Source: Emcibacter sp.
Lineage (GTDB): Bacteria > Pseudomonadota > Alphaproteobacteria > Sphingomonadales > Emcibacteraceae
Length of the DNA: 64,000 nucleotides
Assembly: GCA_021647465.1 (NCBI GenBank)
Contig: JAKIUQ010000002.1
Location: forward strand, 1 to 64,000
Direction: 5' to 3'
Shown: piece after piece, positions 39,247-46,835 of the stretch
Position numbering within the stretch: position 1 is the stretch's first letter
How the letters are laid out: each line of letters begins with the position of its first letter
The notes under the pieces: generated by a model
What the model saw: only the letters and a program-made list of their open reading frames with translations
What the model was told of the DNA's origin: nothing
Databases searched by the model: none
Translations under genes and position numbers: made by a program

Positions 39247-40311
39247 TTATTCTTGCGGCGTTACCAATATCTTGCAATGCCGGTTGCGGTGCGGGCCAGT
39301 CAGCTCCTCAAACCCTTCGGCAATGATGTCATCAAGGGATATTCTGGCCGTGGTCATGATCGGGTCACAGCGAACCCTGCCGCTGGCGATGAAATTCAGC
39401 GCGGTCTCAAATTCGCTATTAACATAACCCTGACTGGCGATGATGGTTTTTTCCCGCATAAAAAGATTATAAAAGGGAAAGGCCACCGGCTCGCCGGGGA
39501 CGCCCATTTGCAGGATGGTGCTGCCCCGCCCGCTCAGGCTATCGGCAAGCAACAGGGCCGAACCGCTGCCCGCACATTCAAAAACGATATCGGCCCGGCG
39601 GCCCTCGGTCAGGCCGGCTATGATTTTGCCCGGATCTCCATCGCGGGGGTCAAAGGTGGCGGTGGCCCCCAGTTCTTTGGCCAGAGTCCGCCGGCTTTCA
39701 ACGGTTTCAAACAGGAAAACCCGTGCTGCGCCGCAGGCCAGTGCCGTTTGCATGGTCAACAGGCCAATTGGGCCCGCCCCAATGACCGCAACGGTCGCGC
39801 CCGGCGTCATCCCGCTGCGCTGTACCGCACGAACGGCGCAGGCCAATGGCTCTGCATAGGTGGCCTGTTCAAAGGTGACATGATCCGGCAGCTTATACAG
39901 GCAATCATCGCGGACGGTGACATATTCGGCAAATGCCCCGTGGGCCGAACCGCCCATTGTGGCAAGCACCGCGCATTGAATATACCGGCCCTGACGGCAA
40001 TAATGGCAGTGATAACACGGCAGGGTCGGACGCACCACGACACGGTCGCCGGGGGCAAAGCCGCTCACTTTCGCGCCAATGTCCGTAATTTCACCGGAAA
40101 ATTCATGGCCGCCGGTCATGGGGGCCGACAGGCCGGTTTGCGGATGGGGCCGTGTGGGAACCATCTTGGGCCCGCTCAGATATTCCTGAACATCAGAACC
40201 GCAGATGCCGCACCATTTAACCTTGACCTTTACTTCGCCGGAACCCGCCGCCGGCTCGGCGATATCCTCCAGCTGGAAATCTTTTTGTTTATAGTAACGT
40301 AATGCTTTCAT
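39247..40311 (-). CDS. Zinc-dependent medium-chain dehydrogenase (2,3-butanediol/sorbitol dehydrogenase-like)
   Basis: A 354-residue MDR. Catalytic zinc ligands are visible as Cys37 (WCGICGSD), His69 and Glu70 (GGHEFSGE), and a Glu in YAEPLACAVRA. The structural zinc loop is the Cys cluster in LPCYHCHYCRQGRYIQC. A Rossmann motif VAVIGAGPIGLLTMQTALAC binds NAD. The closest functional theme is (R,R)-butanediol or polyol dehydrogenase, which would make an acetoin-like hydroxyketone or diketone for the E1/E2 complex of the regulon. It starts 40 bases from a perfect operator palindrome. Confidence 0.82.
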   Translation of the reverse strand: MKALRYYKQKDFQLEDIAEPAAGSGEVKVKVKWCGICGSDVQEYLSGPKMVPTRPHPQTGLSAPMTGGHEFSGEITDIGAKVSGFAPGDRVVVRPTLPCYHCHYCRQGRYIQCAVLATMGGSAHGAFAEYVTVRDDCLYKLPDHVTFEQATYAEPLACAVRAVQRSGMTPGATVAVIGAGPIGLLTMQTALACGAARVFLFETVESRRTLAKELGATATFDPRDGDPGKIIAGLTEGRRADIVFECAGSGSALLLADSLSGRGSTILQMGVPGEPVAFPFYNLFMREKTIIASQGYVNSEFETALNFIASGRVRCDPIMTTARISLDDIIAEGFEELTGPHRNRHCKILVTPQE

Positions 40312-40350
40312 GGCGTTCTCTTTGTTTTTCTGATATTAGTGTAGAAAAAT

Positions 40351-40364
40351 ATACTATATAGTAT
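40351..40364. promoter_or_regulatory. TetR-regulon operator site 2, perfect palindrome
   Basis: ATACTATATAGTAT is an exact palindrome between the divergent MDR dehydrogenase (start 40311) and tetR (start 40477) genes. It is the best copy in the window and the natural autoregulatory site for this TetR. It is followed on the plus strand by AATTAAATGC, like the other plus-oriented copies. Use as operator is inferred. Confidence 0.7.
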
Positions 40365-40476
40365 AATTAAATGCTATTGTTATTTTAAAGCTCGGAAATG
40401 AAATAATGAACCATATGGACGTGATGGCGGGATTTGGGTATAAGACGGGTGATTTGACCTGAGAGGAAGACAGAAT

Positions 40477-41112
40477 ATGGCGCAGAAAAAAAACAGGGCC
40501 GCAGGGGCCGCCAAAACTAAAAACGGTATCCGGAACAAGCTTTTTGATTTTAAACGGGAACAGATTCTTGAGGTTGCCGAGCGGTTTTTCTATCATCGGG
40601 GCTATCAGGCCACCACGGTGGACGCCATTGCCGAGGAGCTTGGTGTGACCAAGCCTTTTATCTATTATCATTTTGAGAATAAGCGGGATATTCTGCTTCA
40701 TCTTCTGGAACGAACCATGAGCCGGTCTCTCAGTGTTTTTGACGGGGTGGATGTTGAAAAGGGGCCGCCTGTTGAGATTCTGAAAGAATTGGTTCAGCGC
40801 TTCGTACTTGCGGTGATCGAGACACGCGTCAGCACGGCCATGTTCTGGCGGGACGAAAAAGACCTGCCCATCAGCGACAAGGAGAATATCCGCAAGATGA
40901 AACGCGATATTGATGGTGGTCTGGCCAGAATCATAGAACGTGGCATCGAAAGCGGCTGTTTTAAGGTGAATGACCCAAAAATGGTCAGCATCTGCATTGC
41001 CGGAATGATTTCATGGATTTACACATGGTATCAGTCTGATGGTCGCTGCACCCCCGATGAAATTGCCGACCGTATGTCCGAATATATTCTTAATATGGTT
41101 GGTGCCCACTGA
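40477..41112 (+). CDS. TetR/AcrR-family regulator, probable regulator of the 34-51.6 kb regulon
   Basis: A 211-residue repressor. The N-terminal part is basic; the TetR DNA-binding domain spans about 27-85 (FKREQILEVAERFFYHRGYQ, ATTVDAIAEELGVTKPFIYY, HFENKRDILLHLLER). The helical ligand domain carries the C-terminal family segment MVSICIAGMISWIYTWYQ, as in CoA-ester-responsive FadR/PaaR-like proteins. The ATG has AGGA upstream. It lies between the best operator palindrome and an SDR gene, in the middle of the regulon. Because at least seven near-identical sites sit upstream of seven units, this is the best candidate for their shared regulator. Confidence 0.82.
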   Translation: MAQKKNRAAGAAKTKNGIRNKLFDFKREQILEVAERFFYHRGYQATTVDAIAEELGVTKPFIYYHFENKRDILLHLLERTMSRSLSVFDGVDVEKGPPVEILKELVQRFVLAVIETRVSTAMFWRDEKDLPISDKENIRKMKRDIDGGLARIIERGIESGCFKVNDPKMVSICIAGMISWIYTWYQSDGRCTPDEIADRMSEYILNMVGAH

Positions 41113-41140
41113 TTATTGATGGTTGAAAGTTAAGCAAAAT

Positions 41141-41923
41141 ATGGGACGTCTTGCAGAAAAAATTGCCTTGATTACCGGGGCAGGGTCGGGAATTGGTCTG
41201 GTAACGGCCCGCCTTATGGCGGCTGAGGGGGCCAGAATTATTGCAACCGATATAAACGGCGATATGGTTCAGGAAAAAGCCCGCCATCTGGGCGAGGATA
41301 TCGTCGTCCTGCCTCATGATGTCAGCAGTGATGCCGACTGGCAGCATGTCCGGGATGAGGTCATGGCACAATTTGGCCGGCTGGATATTATGGTGAATAA
41401 TGCCGGCACCAGCGGCCCCCGCCAGCCGCAAGACCCGGAATTCTCCAGTCTGGAAACATGGAATGACATCAATCATATCAATGTTGACGGTGTTGTGCTG
41501 GGCTGCCGTTATGCCATATCCATGATGAAACAACAGGGCGGCGCGATCGTCAATATTTCGTCATTGGCGGCGAATATGGCCACGCCGGATTTTGCGCCTT
41601 ACGGCGCTGGCAAGGCGGCTGTGCGCCAGTTTGGCCGGTCTGTAGCCTTATATTGTGCCAGAAACGGCTATAATATTCGCTGTAACAGCATCCTGCCGGG
41701 TTTCATTGAAACCCCCATGGGGCAAGAGGCGCTCGAAGGATCTATATCGGGCGAGAAAACCGATCCGGAAATCATGGCGGAAAAACTGAAAAAAACCATT
41801 CCCCTGCGCATTTTTGGCCAGCCAGAGGATATTGCCTATGCCGCATTATATCTGGCATCCGATGAAGCGCGTTTTGTCACCGGAACCGATATTATCGTGG
41901 ATGGCGGCGTTTCTGCCAAATAG
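41141..41923 (+). CDS. Short-chain dehydrogenase/reductase (SDR)
   Basis: A 260-residue classical SDR starting MGRLAEKIALITGAGSGIGL (the upstream TTG at 41123 would add six residues). Motifs are TGAGSGIG, an acidic Asp after beta-2 (IIATDINGD, an NAD preference), NNAG, a catalytic Ser in NISSLAAN, Tyr and Lys in PYGAGKAA, and GTDIIVDGGV at the end. It follows tetR by 28 bases. Within the regulon it would oxidise an alcohol or hydroxyacyl-CoA. Confidence 0.84.
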   Translation: MGRLAEKIALITGAGSGIGLVTARLMAAEGARIIATDINGDMVQEKARHLGEDIVVLPHDVSSDADWQHVRDEVMAQFGRLDIMVNNAGTSGPRQPQDPEFSSLETWNDINHINVDGVVLGCRYAISMMKQQGGAIVNISSLAANMATPDFAPYGAGKAAVRQFGRSVALYCARNGYNIRCNSILPGFIETPMGQEALEGSISGEKTDPEIMAEKLKKTIPLRIFGQPEDIAYAALYLASDEARFVTGTDIIVDGGVSAK

Positions 41924-41928
41924 AAACA

Positions 41929-41970
41929 AAATGACCGCTTAACAAATGGCAATGGGGTTGGCGGTCATTT
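41929..41970. repeat. Inverted repeat across the SDR/cyclase convergent junction
   Basis: AAATGACCGC (41929-41938) and GCGGTCATTT (41961-41970) are exact reverse complements around a 22-base loop. The right arm lies in the cyclase coding end. No T-run follows on either strand, so it is only a weak candidate terminator for the two convergent transcripts. Confidence 0.35.
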
Positions 41971-42847
41971 GGGTGGCGCCGACAAATTTGGGCAGACCAA
42001 GAACGAACATAAACTCATTGACATTGTCGCGGGCCAATTCTTCGAGCATGACATTCTGAAGGTGGTAGACCCCGTTTACGGCCATATCAAGCTGATGAAC
42101 CGGAATGAATTCATCGGGATCTTCGGCCGGCATGACTTCGGTGGAATATTGATCAACCCCGATGATAACCACCTCGGCATCGGACAGATATTGCGCTGCT
42201 GCCTTGCCAAGGCCGGGAACCGGCCCGATGAATTTTTCAGGCGCATCATTCATTGTCGTAATCCAGCCGGTACGCAGCATCACCACATCACCGGAATTTA
42301 TTTTGATCTTCTGACGTTCCATGGCCTGTTCAATATCGGCGGGGGTTATGACGTCTCCCGGTTCCATCATCTGGACACCACGTAAGGCGGCAATATCAAG
42401 GAATACGCCGCGCGTGACTATCGGCGGGATGGTTTCCGTGCCGAATTTCAGGACGCCTGTGTGGTTATATACCTCATCCGCCGGGGCGCCGTTATAGAAA
42501 TGGTGATCAATAGCAATATGGCCAAGCCCGTCAAAATGGGTGCCCATGCCGGGCCAGACCGTAAAGAATTCATCAATGCCGCCGGCCTTGTTTGTTCCCC
42601 ATGTGCTGCCGCCATACTGGCCCGGGGAAACAATATTCATCTGAAAATTTCGCGGCGGATAGGCCGGCGTTTTCGGCCCGGTGGGGATGGCGAGGGAATA
42701 GGTACTTCCCTGCCTGACCAGACTGATCGCCTCAAGAATTTTGCCGGGGTTCAGGAAATTGAGCGCGCCAATTTCATCATCGGCCCCAAAACGTGAGGGA
42801 TACCATTGATTCTCAAAGGGTTTTTTCGCTTTCTTGTCTTCAGGCAT
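41939..42847 (-). CDS. Cyclase-family metal hydrolase (kynurenine formamidase/isatin-hydrolase-like)
   Basis: A 302-residue member of the cyclase family (PF04199). The metal site lies in VWPGMGTHFDGLGHI with DHHF nearby, the HxGTHxDxxxH-type motif (the first His is not obvious). An extended N-terminal part (GADDEIGALNFLNPGKI) is typical of the longer bacterial group. Family members hydrolyse amides or cyclic amides such as N-formylkynurenine or isatin. The start was set at 42847 because AGAAAGG precedes it; the extra 12 codons to 42883 would begin with TTG. It follows the serine hydrolase gene in the same minus-strand operon. The reaction here is probably opening or hydrolysis of a cyclic or amide intermediate. 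Confidence 0.8.
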   Translation of the reverse strand: MPEDKKAKKPFENQWYPSRFGADDEIGALNFLNPGKILEAISLVRQGSTYSLAIPTGPKTPAYPPRNFQMNIVSPGQYGGSTWGTNKAGGIDEFFTVWPGMGTHFDGLGHIAIDHHFYNGAPADEVYNHTGVLKFGTETIPPIVTRGVFLDIAALRGVQMMEPGDVITPADIEQAMERQKIKINSGDVVMLRTGWITTMNDAPEKFIGPVPGLGKAAAQYLSDAEVVIIGVDQYSTEVMPAEDPDEFIPVHQLDMAVNGVYHLQNVMLEELARDNVNEFMFVLGLPKFVGATQMTANPIAIC

Positions 42848-42891
42848 GACTTTAACCTTTCTCAGATTATTGTAATATTGCAAACAGGTGG

Positions 42892-44070
42892 TCAGGGCGT
42901 GACGATTGATGACAGGGCAATATCCGACAATCTCTGCCAGCGTTCTATGCTGTAGGTTTCTTCCATCAGCCCCGCCGTCATACCAACGAATGTCATATCA
43001 CGAACAGGGTCAATCCAGAACACCATGGAACCGACACCGGCATGGCCAAAGGTGCGCGGGCTGGCCAGGCTGCCGTAATATTGCGGGAATATTCCCTCAC
43101 CCCGCAGATAAAACCCAAGCCCGAGATAGGCGGGAAATTCATCCCAGTTCCGGAATTCACGGGCAAAAACCCAGGCATCATTAGTCATCTGTCCGGTTTG
43201 ATTACGGGTGGCAAGATCAATAGTAAGCGGCGACAACAGACGCGTGCCGTTAAGCTCGCCGCCGCGCCGGAGCATCTCGGCAAAGCGAAAATAGTCTGTC
43301 GCCGTGGAAAAGGCTCCCGCAGAAGGTATTTCCGCCTTTTCATCCAGAAGATGATCCAGAGCCTCAAGCATGGCCGGGGACATCAGCCCCTCTTCCCATC
43401 CCCGGGCCCGGATAGGCACCCGGCGGTCTGCCAGATCAGGACGTGCGCCCAGCGATGTATCTTTCATGCCAAGGGGGATCATGACCTCTTCTTCCAGTAT
43501 CTGCCGGTAGGATCTCTTTCCGCCATCCAGTCGGCGCACCACTTCCGCCAGAATGGAATGGGAGCCAATGGGGCTATAGCTGACGGATTTTCCGGGTACC
43601 GCCTGAATGGGCAGGGCGCAAAGGCTTTGTACGGTGGCCTCAAGATTCGGATAAACATCCAGCGGAATTGGCAGCATCCCCCCCATTCCCCCGGTATGCC
43701 CCAACAGTTGTCCCACGGTAATTCTTCCCTTGGCAAGGACGCCAAATTCAGGGATAATATCGGCGATACGGGTGGTAAGTCGAAGGTCCCCGCGCTCAAA
43801 CCGTGACAGCAGCAGCGTGGCCGCCAGGGGTTTTGTCAGGGACATAACGGCAAAAACGTCATCCTTCTTTGCCGTTCGGCCCGTTTTATGATCGGTGGAG
43901 CCGATGGCTTCATGCAGAACGACCTTGCCGTGGCGGGCGACAATGACAACAGCCCCGTCATAGGTGCCTTTTTCCACATCACGCTCAATGGATGTAGAAA
44001 GACGATTCAGACGATCGCCATCAATTCCGACAAGTTCCGGCTTGTGTATTTCCATATTGTGATTTTCCAT
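42892..44070 (-). CDS. Beta-lactamase-family serine hydrolase (class C/EstB-like esterase)
   Basis: A 392-residue penicillin-binding-fold hydrolase. The active site SxxK is Ser77-Leu-Thr-Lys80 (VMSLTKPLA), the Tyr motif is VSYSPIGSHS (YxS instead of YxN), and GHAGVGSMVFWIDP is near the C-terminus at the position of the KTG-type motif. The sequence lacks an obvious signal peptide. In catabolic clusters such proteins are usually esterases or lactone hydrolases rather than beta-lactamases. ATG with AGGAG upstream. Together with the cyclase it may open an ester or lactone in the pathway. Confidence 0.8.
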   Translation of the reverse strand: MENHNMEIHKPELVGIDGDRLNRLSTSIERDVEKGTYDGAVVIVARHGKVVLHEAIGSTDHKTGRTAKKDDVFAVMSLTKPLAATLLLSRFERGDLRLTTRIADIIPEFGVLAKGRITVGQLLGHTGGMGGMLPIPLDVYPNLEATVQSLCALPIQAVPGKSVSYSPIGSHSILAEVVRRLDGGKRSYRQILEEEVMIPLGMKDTSLGARPDLADRRVPIRARGWEEGLMSPAMLEALDHLLDEKAEIPSAGAFSTATDYFRFAEMLRRGGELNGTRLLSPLTIDLATRNQTGQMTNDAWVFAREFRNWDEFPAYLGLGFYLRGEGIFPQYYGSLASPRTFGHAGVGSMVFWIDPVRDMTFVGMTAGLMEETYSIERWQRLSDIALSSIVTP

Positions 44071-44116
44071 GGGTGGTCTCCTGAATTAAAAATAAAATCG
44101 CGGCATTTATAAAATA

Positions 44117-44150
44117 ATACTAAGTTGTATAAAATAATACTATATGGTAT
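44117..44150. promoter_or_regulatory. TetR-regulon operator sites 3a/3b in tandem
   Basis: ATACTAAGTTGTAT (44117-44130, 11 of 14 matches) and ATACTATATGGTAT (44137-44150, 13 of 14) lie exactly 20 bases apart in a 15-base direct repeat, TATAAAATAATACTA at 44108-44122 and 44128-44142. They are placed midway between the serine hydrolase (start 44070) and the quinone oxidoreductase (start 44197), 47 bases from each, so one site pair could control both. Confidence 0.6.
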
Positions 44151-44196
44151 ATTTTTTCAGGACACAACCAAATAATTCAGCAACAGGAGGACTTGA

Positions 44197-45201
44197 ATGA
44201 ACAGGAAAAAAACAATGAAGGCCATTACCATTCCGCGCACCGGCTCAGCCAATGTGCTAGATTATACAGAAGTCCCCCGCCCCATAGTGCCGCAGGGCTG
44301 CCTTCTGGTCAAGCCATCCACGATGGGCCTGAGTTTTGGTGATGTGATGATACGCAAGGGCGAATATCCCCATATGCCGCCCCTGCCTTTCATACCGGGG
44401 TTTGAGGCCTGCGGCGTGGTCACACAGACCGGTGACGGCGTTGATAGCGCGTGGCTTGATCAGCGCGTTGTGGTCTCGGCGATGAATGCCCATGCAGAAT
44501 ATCTTGTGGTGCCGGTCCCGTTTGTCGCGCGGGTACCAGAATCTGTATCCGATGAGGATGCTGCCGCTGTGCCCAGCAATTATCTGACCGCCCTCAAGAT
44601 GCTGGATGATATTGGCCGCGCGGTCACGGGGGAAACAATTCTGATTCATGCGGCGGCCGGCGGCGTGGGCACGGCCTTGTTGCAGCTTGCCAAATTGCGG
44701 GGGTTAAAGACGATCGGCATTGCGGGCGGCGCTGAAAAATGCGCCTTCACTCTGGATCACGGGGCCGATGCTGCCATTGACTATTTGTCCGAAGATGTCT
44801 CGGCCCGCCTGCAGGAAATTACCGATGGCCGGGGGGTTGATGTCAGTTTTAATTCCGTATGCGGCGATACGCTTTACCATGATCTTGAAGGGCTTGCGCC
44901 CTTTGGCCGGCTGGTAATATTTGGCATGGCCATGGGGCCGCCGCCGCCGGATCTGATCATGAAATTTCTGGCGCGTTTTTCAGACAGCATCAGCCTTCAC
45001 ACATTCAGTTTCGAGACCGTGGCCATCCATCAGGCGGCTGAAGTCGGCGCAGCGCTCCGCATGCTGATGGACCTTCTTGCTGCCGGGAAGATCGCCCCGC
45101 CCATATGGCGCGTATTTGACCTTTGCGACGCGGCAGAGGCCCATGAAATGCTGGAATCCAGAAAAGTTCTGGGTAAAGTGGTCTTCAGGGTAAATTCGTA
45201 A
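44197..45201 (+). CDS. NADPH:quinone oxidoreductase/MDR family dehydrogenase
   Basis: A 334-residue MDR of the zinc-free quinone-oxidoreductase group: no zinc-ligand Cys set, but SFGDVMIRKGEYPHMPPLPF and a cofactor motif ETILIHAAAGGVGTALLQLA. The C-terminal LDLLAAGKIAPPIWRVFDL segment is typical. Members reduce quinones or alpha,beta-unsaturated ketones and enoyl-CoA. It starts after AGGAGG and is followed by the acyl-CoA ligase. In the regulon it may act as an enone or enoyl reductase. Confidence 0.82.
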   Translation: MNRKKTMKAITIPRTGSANVLDYTEVPRPIVPQGCLLVKPSTMGLSFGDVMIRKGEYPHMPPLPFIPGFEACGVVTQTGDGVDSAWLDQRVVVSAMNAHAEYLVVPVPFVARVPESVSDEDAAAVPSNYLTALKMLDDIGRAVTGETILIHAAAGGVGTALLQLAKLRGLKTIGIAGGAEKCAFTLDHGADAAIDYLSEDVSARLQEITDGRGVDVSFNSVCGDTLYHDLEGLAPFGRLVIFGMAMGPPPPDLIMKFLARFSDSISLHTFSFETVAIHQAAEVGAALRMLMDLLAAGKIAPPIWRVFDLCDAAEAHEMLESRKVLGKVVFRVNS

Positions 45202-45216
45202 AGGAGCTTGCAAAGA

Positions 45217-46761
45217 ATGGTGATGAAAACATATGACTGGGTGGCCCATTATGCCCATCGTCACGGCGATAAACTGGCCTGTATTGATGTTGAGAGGGGG
45301 GTGCGCCTCAGCTATTCAGAACTTGATGAACGCGCCTGCCGTCTGGCATCTTTTCTAACTTCAGGACTTGGCCTGAGAAAAGGCGAACGCATCGCAATAT
45401 TGGCCTGTAATTCCGCAGATTATCTGGTTGTGCAGCAGGCCTGCGTTAAAACAGGGGCCATCATGTTGCCGCTGAACTGGCGTTTGACGGCACCCGAAAT
45501 CAGCTATCAGGTGATAAATTCCGAACCGGTGATTTTGATCTACGGCGATGATTTCGCAGAAGTGGCGCAGAATGTGGCCAAAGAATGCAAAATTCCGCAT
45601 CTTGTGGAATGGAAGGCGGATTCCAGCGACAGTGAATTTGAGCAGGCCATAAAAAATGCCTCTCCCGATGACAAACCGGCGGAACTGTCCCTCGATGATC
45701 CCTGGGCCATCATGTATACGTCGGGCACAACCGGATTTCCCAAGGGGGCCATCCTGACCCATGGCATGGCGCTATTCAATGCGGTTAATTATGGCATTGT
45801 CAATCATATTACCAGCGACACGGTAAATCTGTGCTTTTTGCCTCTGTTCCATACGGGTGGTCTGAATAATTGTATCAATCCGACCTTTCACAAGGGGGGA
45901 ACTATTGTGCTTTGCCGGCAATTTGATCCCGGGCCTGTTCTCAAACTTATTTCCGATCCGGATCTGGCCATCACCAATATGATGGGGGTTCCGGCAATTT
46001 TTCTGATGCTGAGCCAGCATGTGGATTTTGAGAAAACCGATTTTTCCCGCATCAAAAACGCACCGGTTGGCGGCGCGCCGGTGCCGATCAGCATGCACCG
46101 TCTGTGGCGCGAACGCGGTGTGGCATTGCAGGAAGGCTACGGCCTGACCGAAGGCGGCCCCGCCGTGATTATCAGCGAGATTGACCAGCCCCTTGAAAAG
46201 GCCGGCGCGGCGGGCAAGCCCGTGCTTCACGGCGAAATCCGCCTTGTGGATCCGGATGGCCGGGATGTTCAAGATGACGAGGTCGGCGAAATCTGGATCA
46301 AGGGGCCGGCGGTAACACCCGGTTACTGGAATAATCCAGAGGCCAATGCCGGCGCTTTTACTGATGGCTGGTTTCGCACCGGTGATGCGGCTTACCGTGA
46401 TGGTGACGGTTATTATTATATCGTGGATCGCTGGAAGGATATGTATATCTCGGGCGGTGAAAATGTCTATCCGGCCGAGGTTGAAAACGCCCTCTATGAA
46501 AATTCCCGGATTGCGGAAGTTGCGGTGATTGGCATTGCCGAGGAAAAATGGGGTGAAGTTGGCTGCGCCGTTGTCGTGGTGAAGTCCGGCGAGACACTGA
46601 CCGAACAACAGATCATTGACCATTGCACCGACAGGCTGGCCCGGTTTAAAATTCCCAAGAAAATCATTTTTCTGGACAGTTTGCCGCGCAATGCCATGAA
46701 TAAAATTTTGAAGGGTGAATTGCGTGATCAGCTCGGGCTGGGACAGCTGATCCGGAAATAA
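45217..46761 (+). CDS. AMP-forming acyl-CoA synthetase
   Basis: A 514-residue ANL ligase activating an acid to acyl-CoA. Motifs are IMYTSGTTGFPKGAIL (ATP loop), GYGLTEGGPAV, GWFRTGDAAYRDGDG and the C-terminal LPRNAMNKILKGELR with the catalytic Lys. ATG at 45217 follows AAGGAG (45201-45206); a TTG at 45208 is less likely. It closes the two-gene operon with the MDR protein and ends at a bidirectional terminator. It is the probable CoA-activation step for the regulon's substrate. Confidence 0.87.
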   Translation: MVMKTYDWVAHYAHRHGDKLACIDVERGVRLSYSELDERACRLASFLTSGLGLRKGERIAILACNSADYLVVQQACVKTGAIMLPLNWRLTAPEISYQVINSEPVILIYGDDFAEVAQNVAKECKIPHLVEWKADSSDSEFEQAIKNASPDDKPAELSLDDPWAIMYTSGTTGFPKGAILTHGMALFNAVNYGIVNHITSDTVNLCFLPLFHTGGLNNCINPTFHKGGTIVLCRQFDPGPVLKLISDPDLAITNMMGVPAIFLMLSQHVDFEKTDFSRIKNAPVGGAPVPISMHRLWRERGVALQEGYGLTEGGPAVIISEIDQPLEKAGAAGKPVLHGEIRLVDPDGRDVQDDEVGEIWIKGPAVTPGYWNNPEANAGAFTDGWFRTGDAAYRDGDGYYYIVDRWKDMYISGGENVYPAEVENALYENSRIAEVAVIGIAEEKWGEVGCAVVVVKSGETLTEQQIIDHCTDRLARFKIPKKIIFLDSLPRNAMNKILKGELRDQLGLGQLIRK

Positions 46762-46775
46762 ATTGCGCTGTTGTT

Positions 46776-46814
46776 AAAAAAGTTGCCGCGCTGTTACGCC
46801 CGGCAACTTTTTTT
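46776..46814. terminator. Bidirectional intrinsic terminator between ligase and TonB receptor genes
   Basis: AAAAAAGTTGCCG (46776-46788) and CGGCAACTTTTTT (46801-46813) form a GC-containing stem with A/T tracts on both sides and a T7 run to 46814. It lies between the convergent acyl-CoA ligase stop and TonB receptor stop and can end both transcripts. Confidence 0.85.
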
Positions 46815-46835
46815 ATGATTTCAGGGTTTTTGGTT

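Noticed and set aside
38529..39326. A 265-codon plus-strand frame opposite the enoyl-CoA hydratase
   Set aside because: Shadow frame; the minus-strand gene carries the crotonase motifs.
39223..40302. A 359-codon plus-strand frame opposite the MDR dehydrogenase
   Set aside because: Antisense shadow; the minus strand has zinc-ligand and Rossmann motifs and normal start context.
42892..44070. Antibiotic-resistance beta-lactamase
   Set aside because: The SxxK fold is shared with esterases; it lacks an obvious signal peptide and is inside a catabolic regulon, so hydrolase of an ester or lactone is more likely.
44108..44142. Direct repeat TATAAAATAATACTA as start of a CRISPR-like or satellite array
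   Set aside because: Only two copies, and they are explained by the tandem TetR operator pair; no spacer-repeat periodicity was found in the window.
45772..46623. A 283-codon minus-strand frame inside the acyl-CoA ligase region
   Set aside because: Antisense to a canonical AMP-forming ligase; no recognisable domain and no ribosome-binding site.
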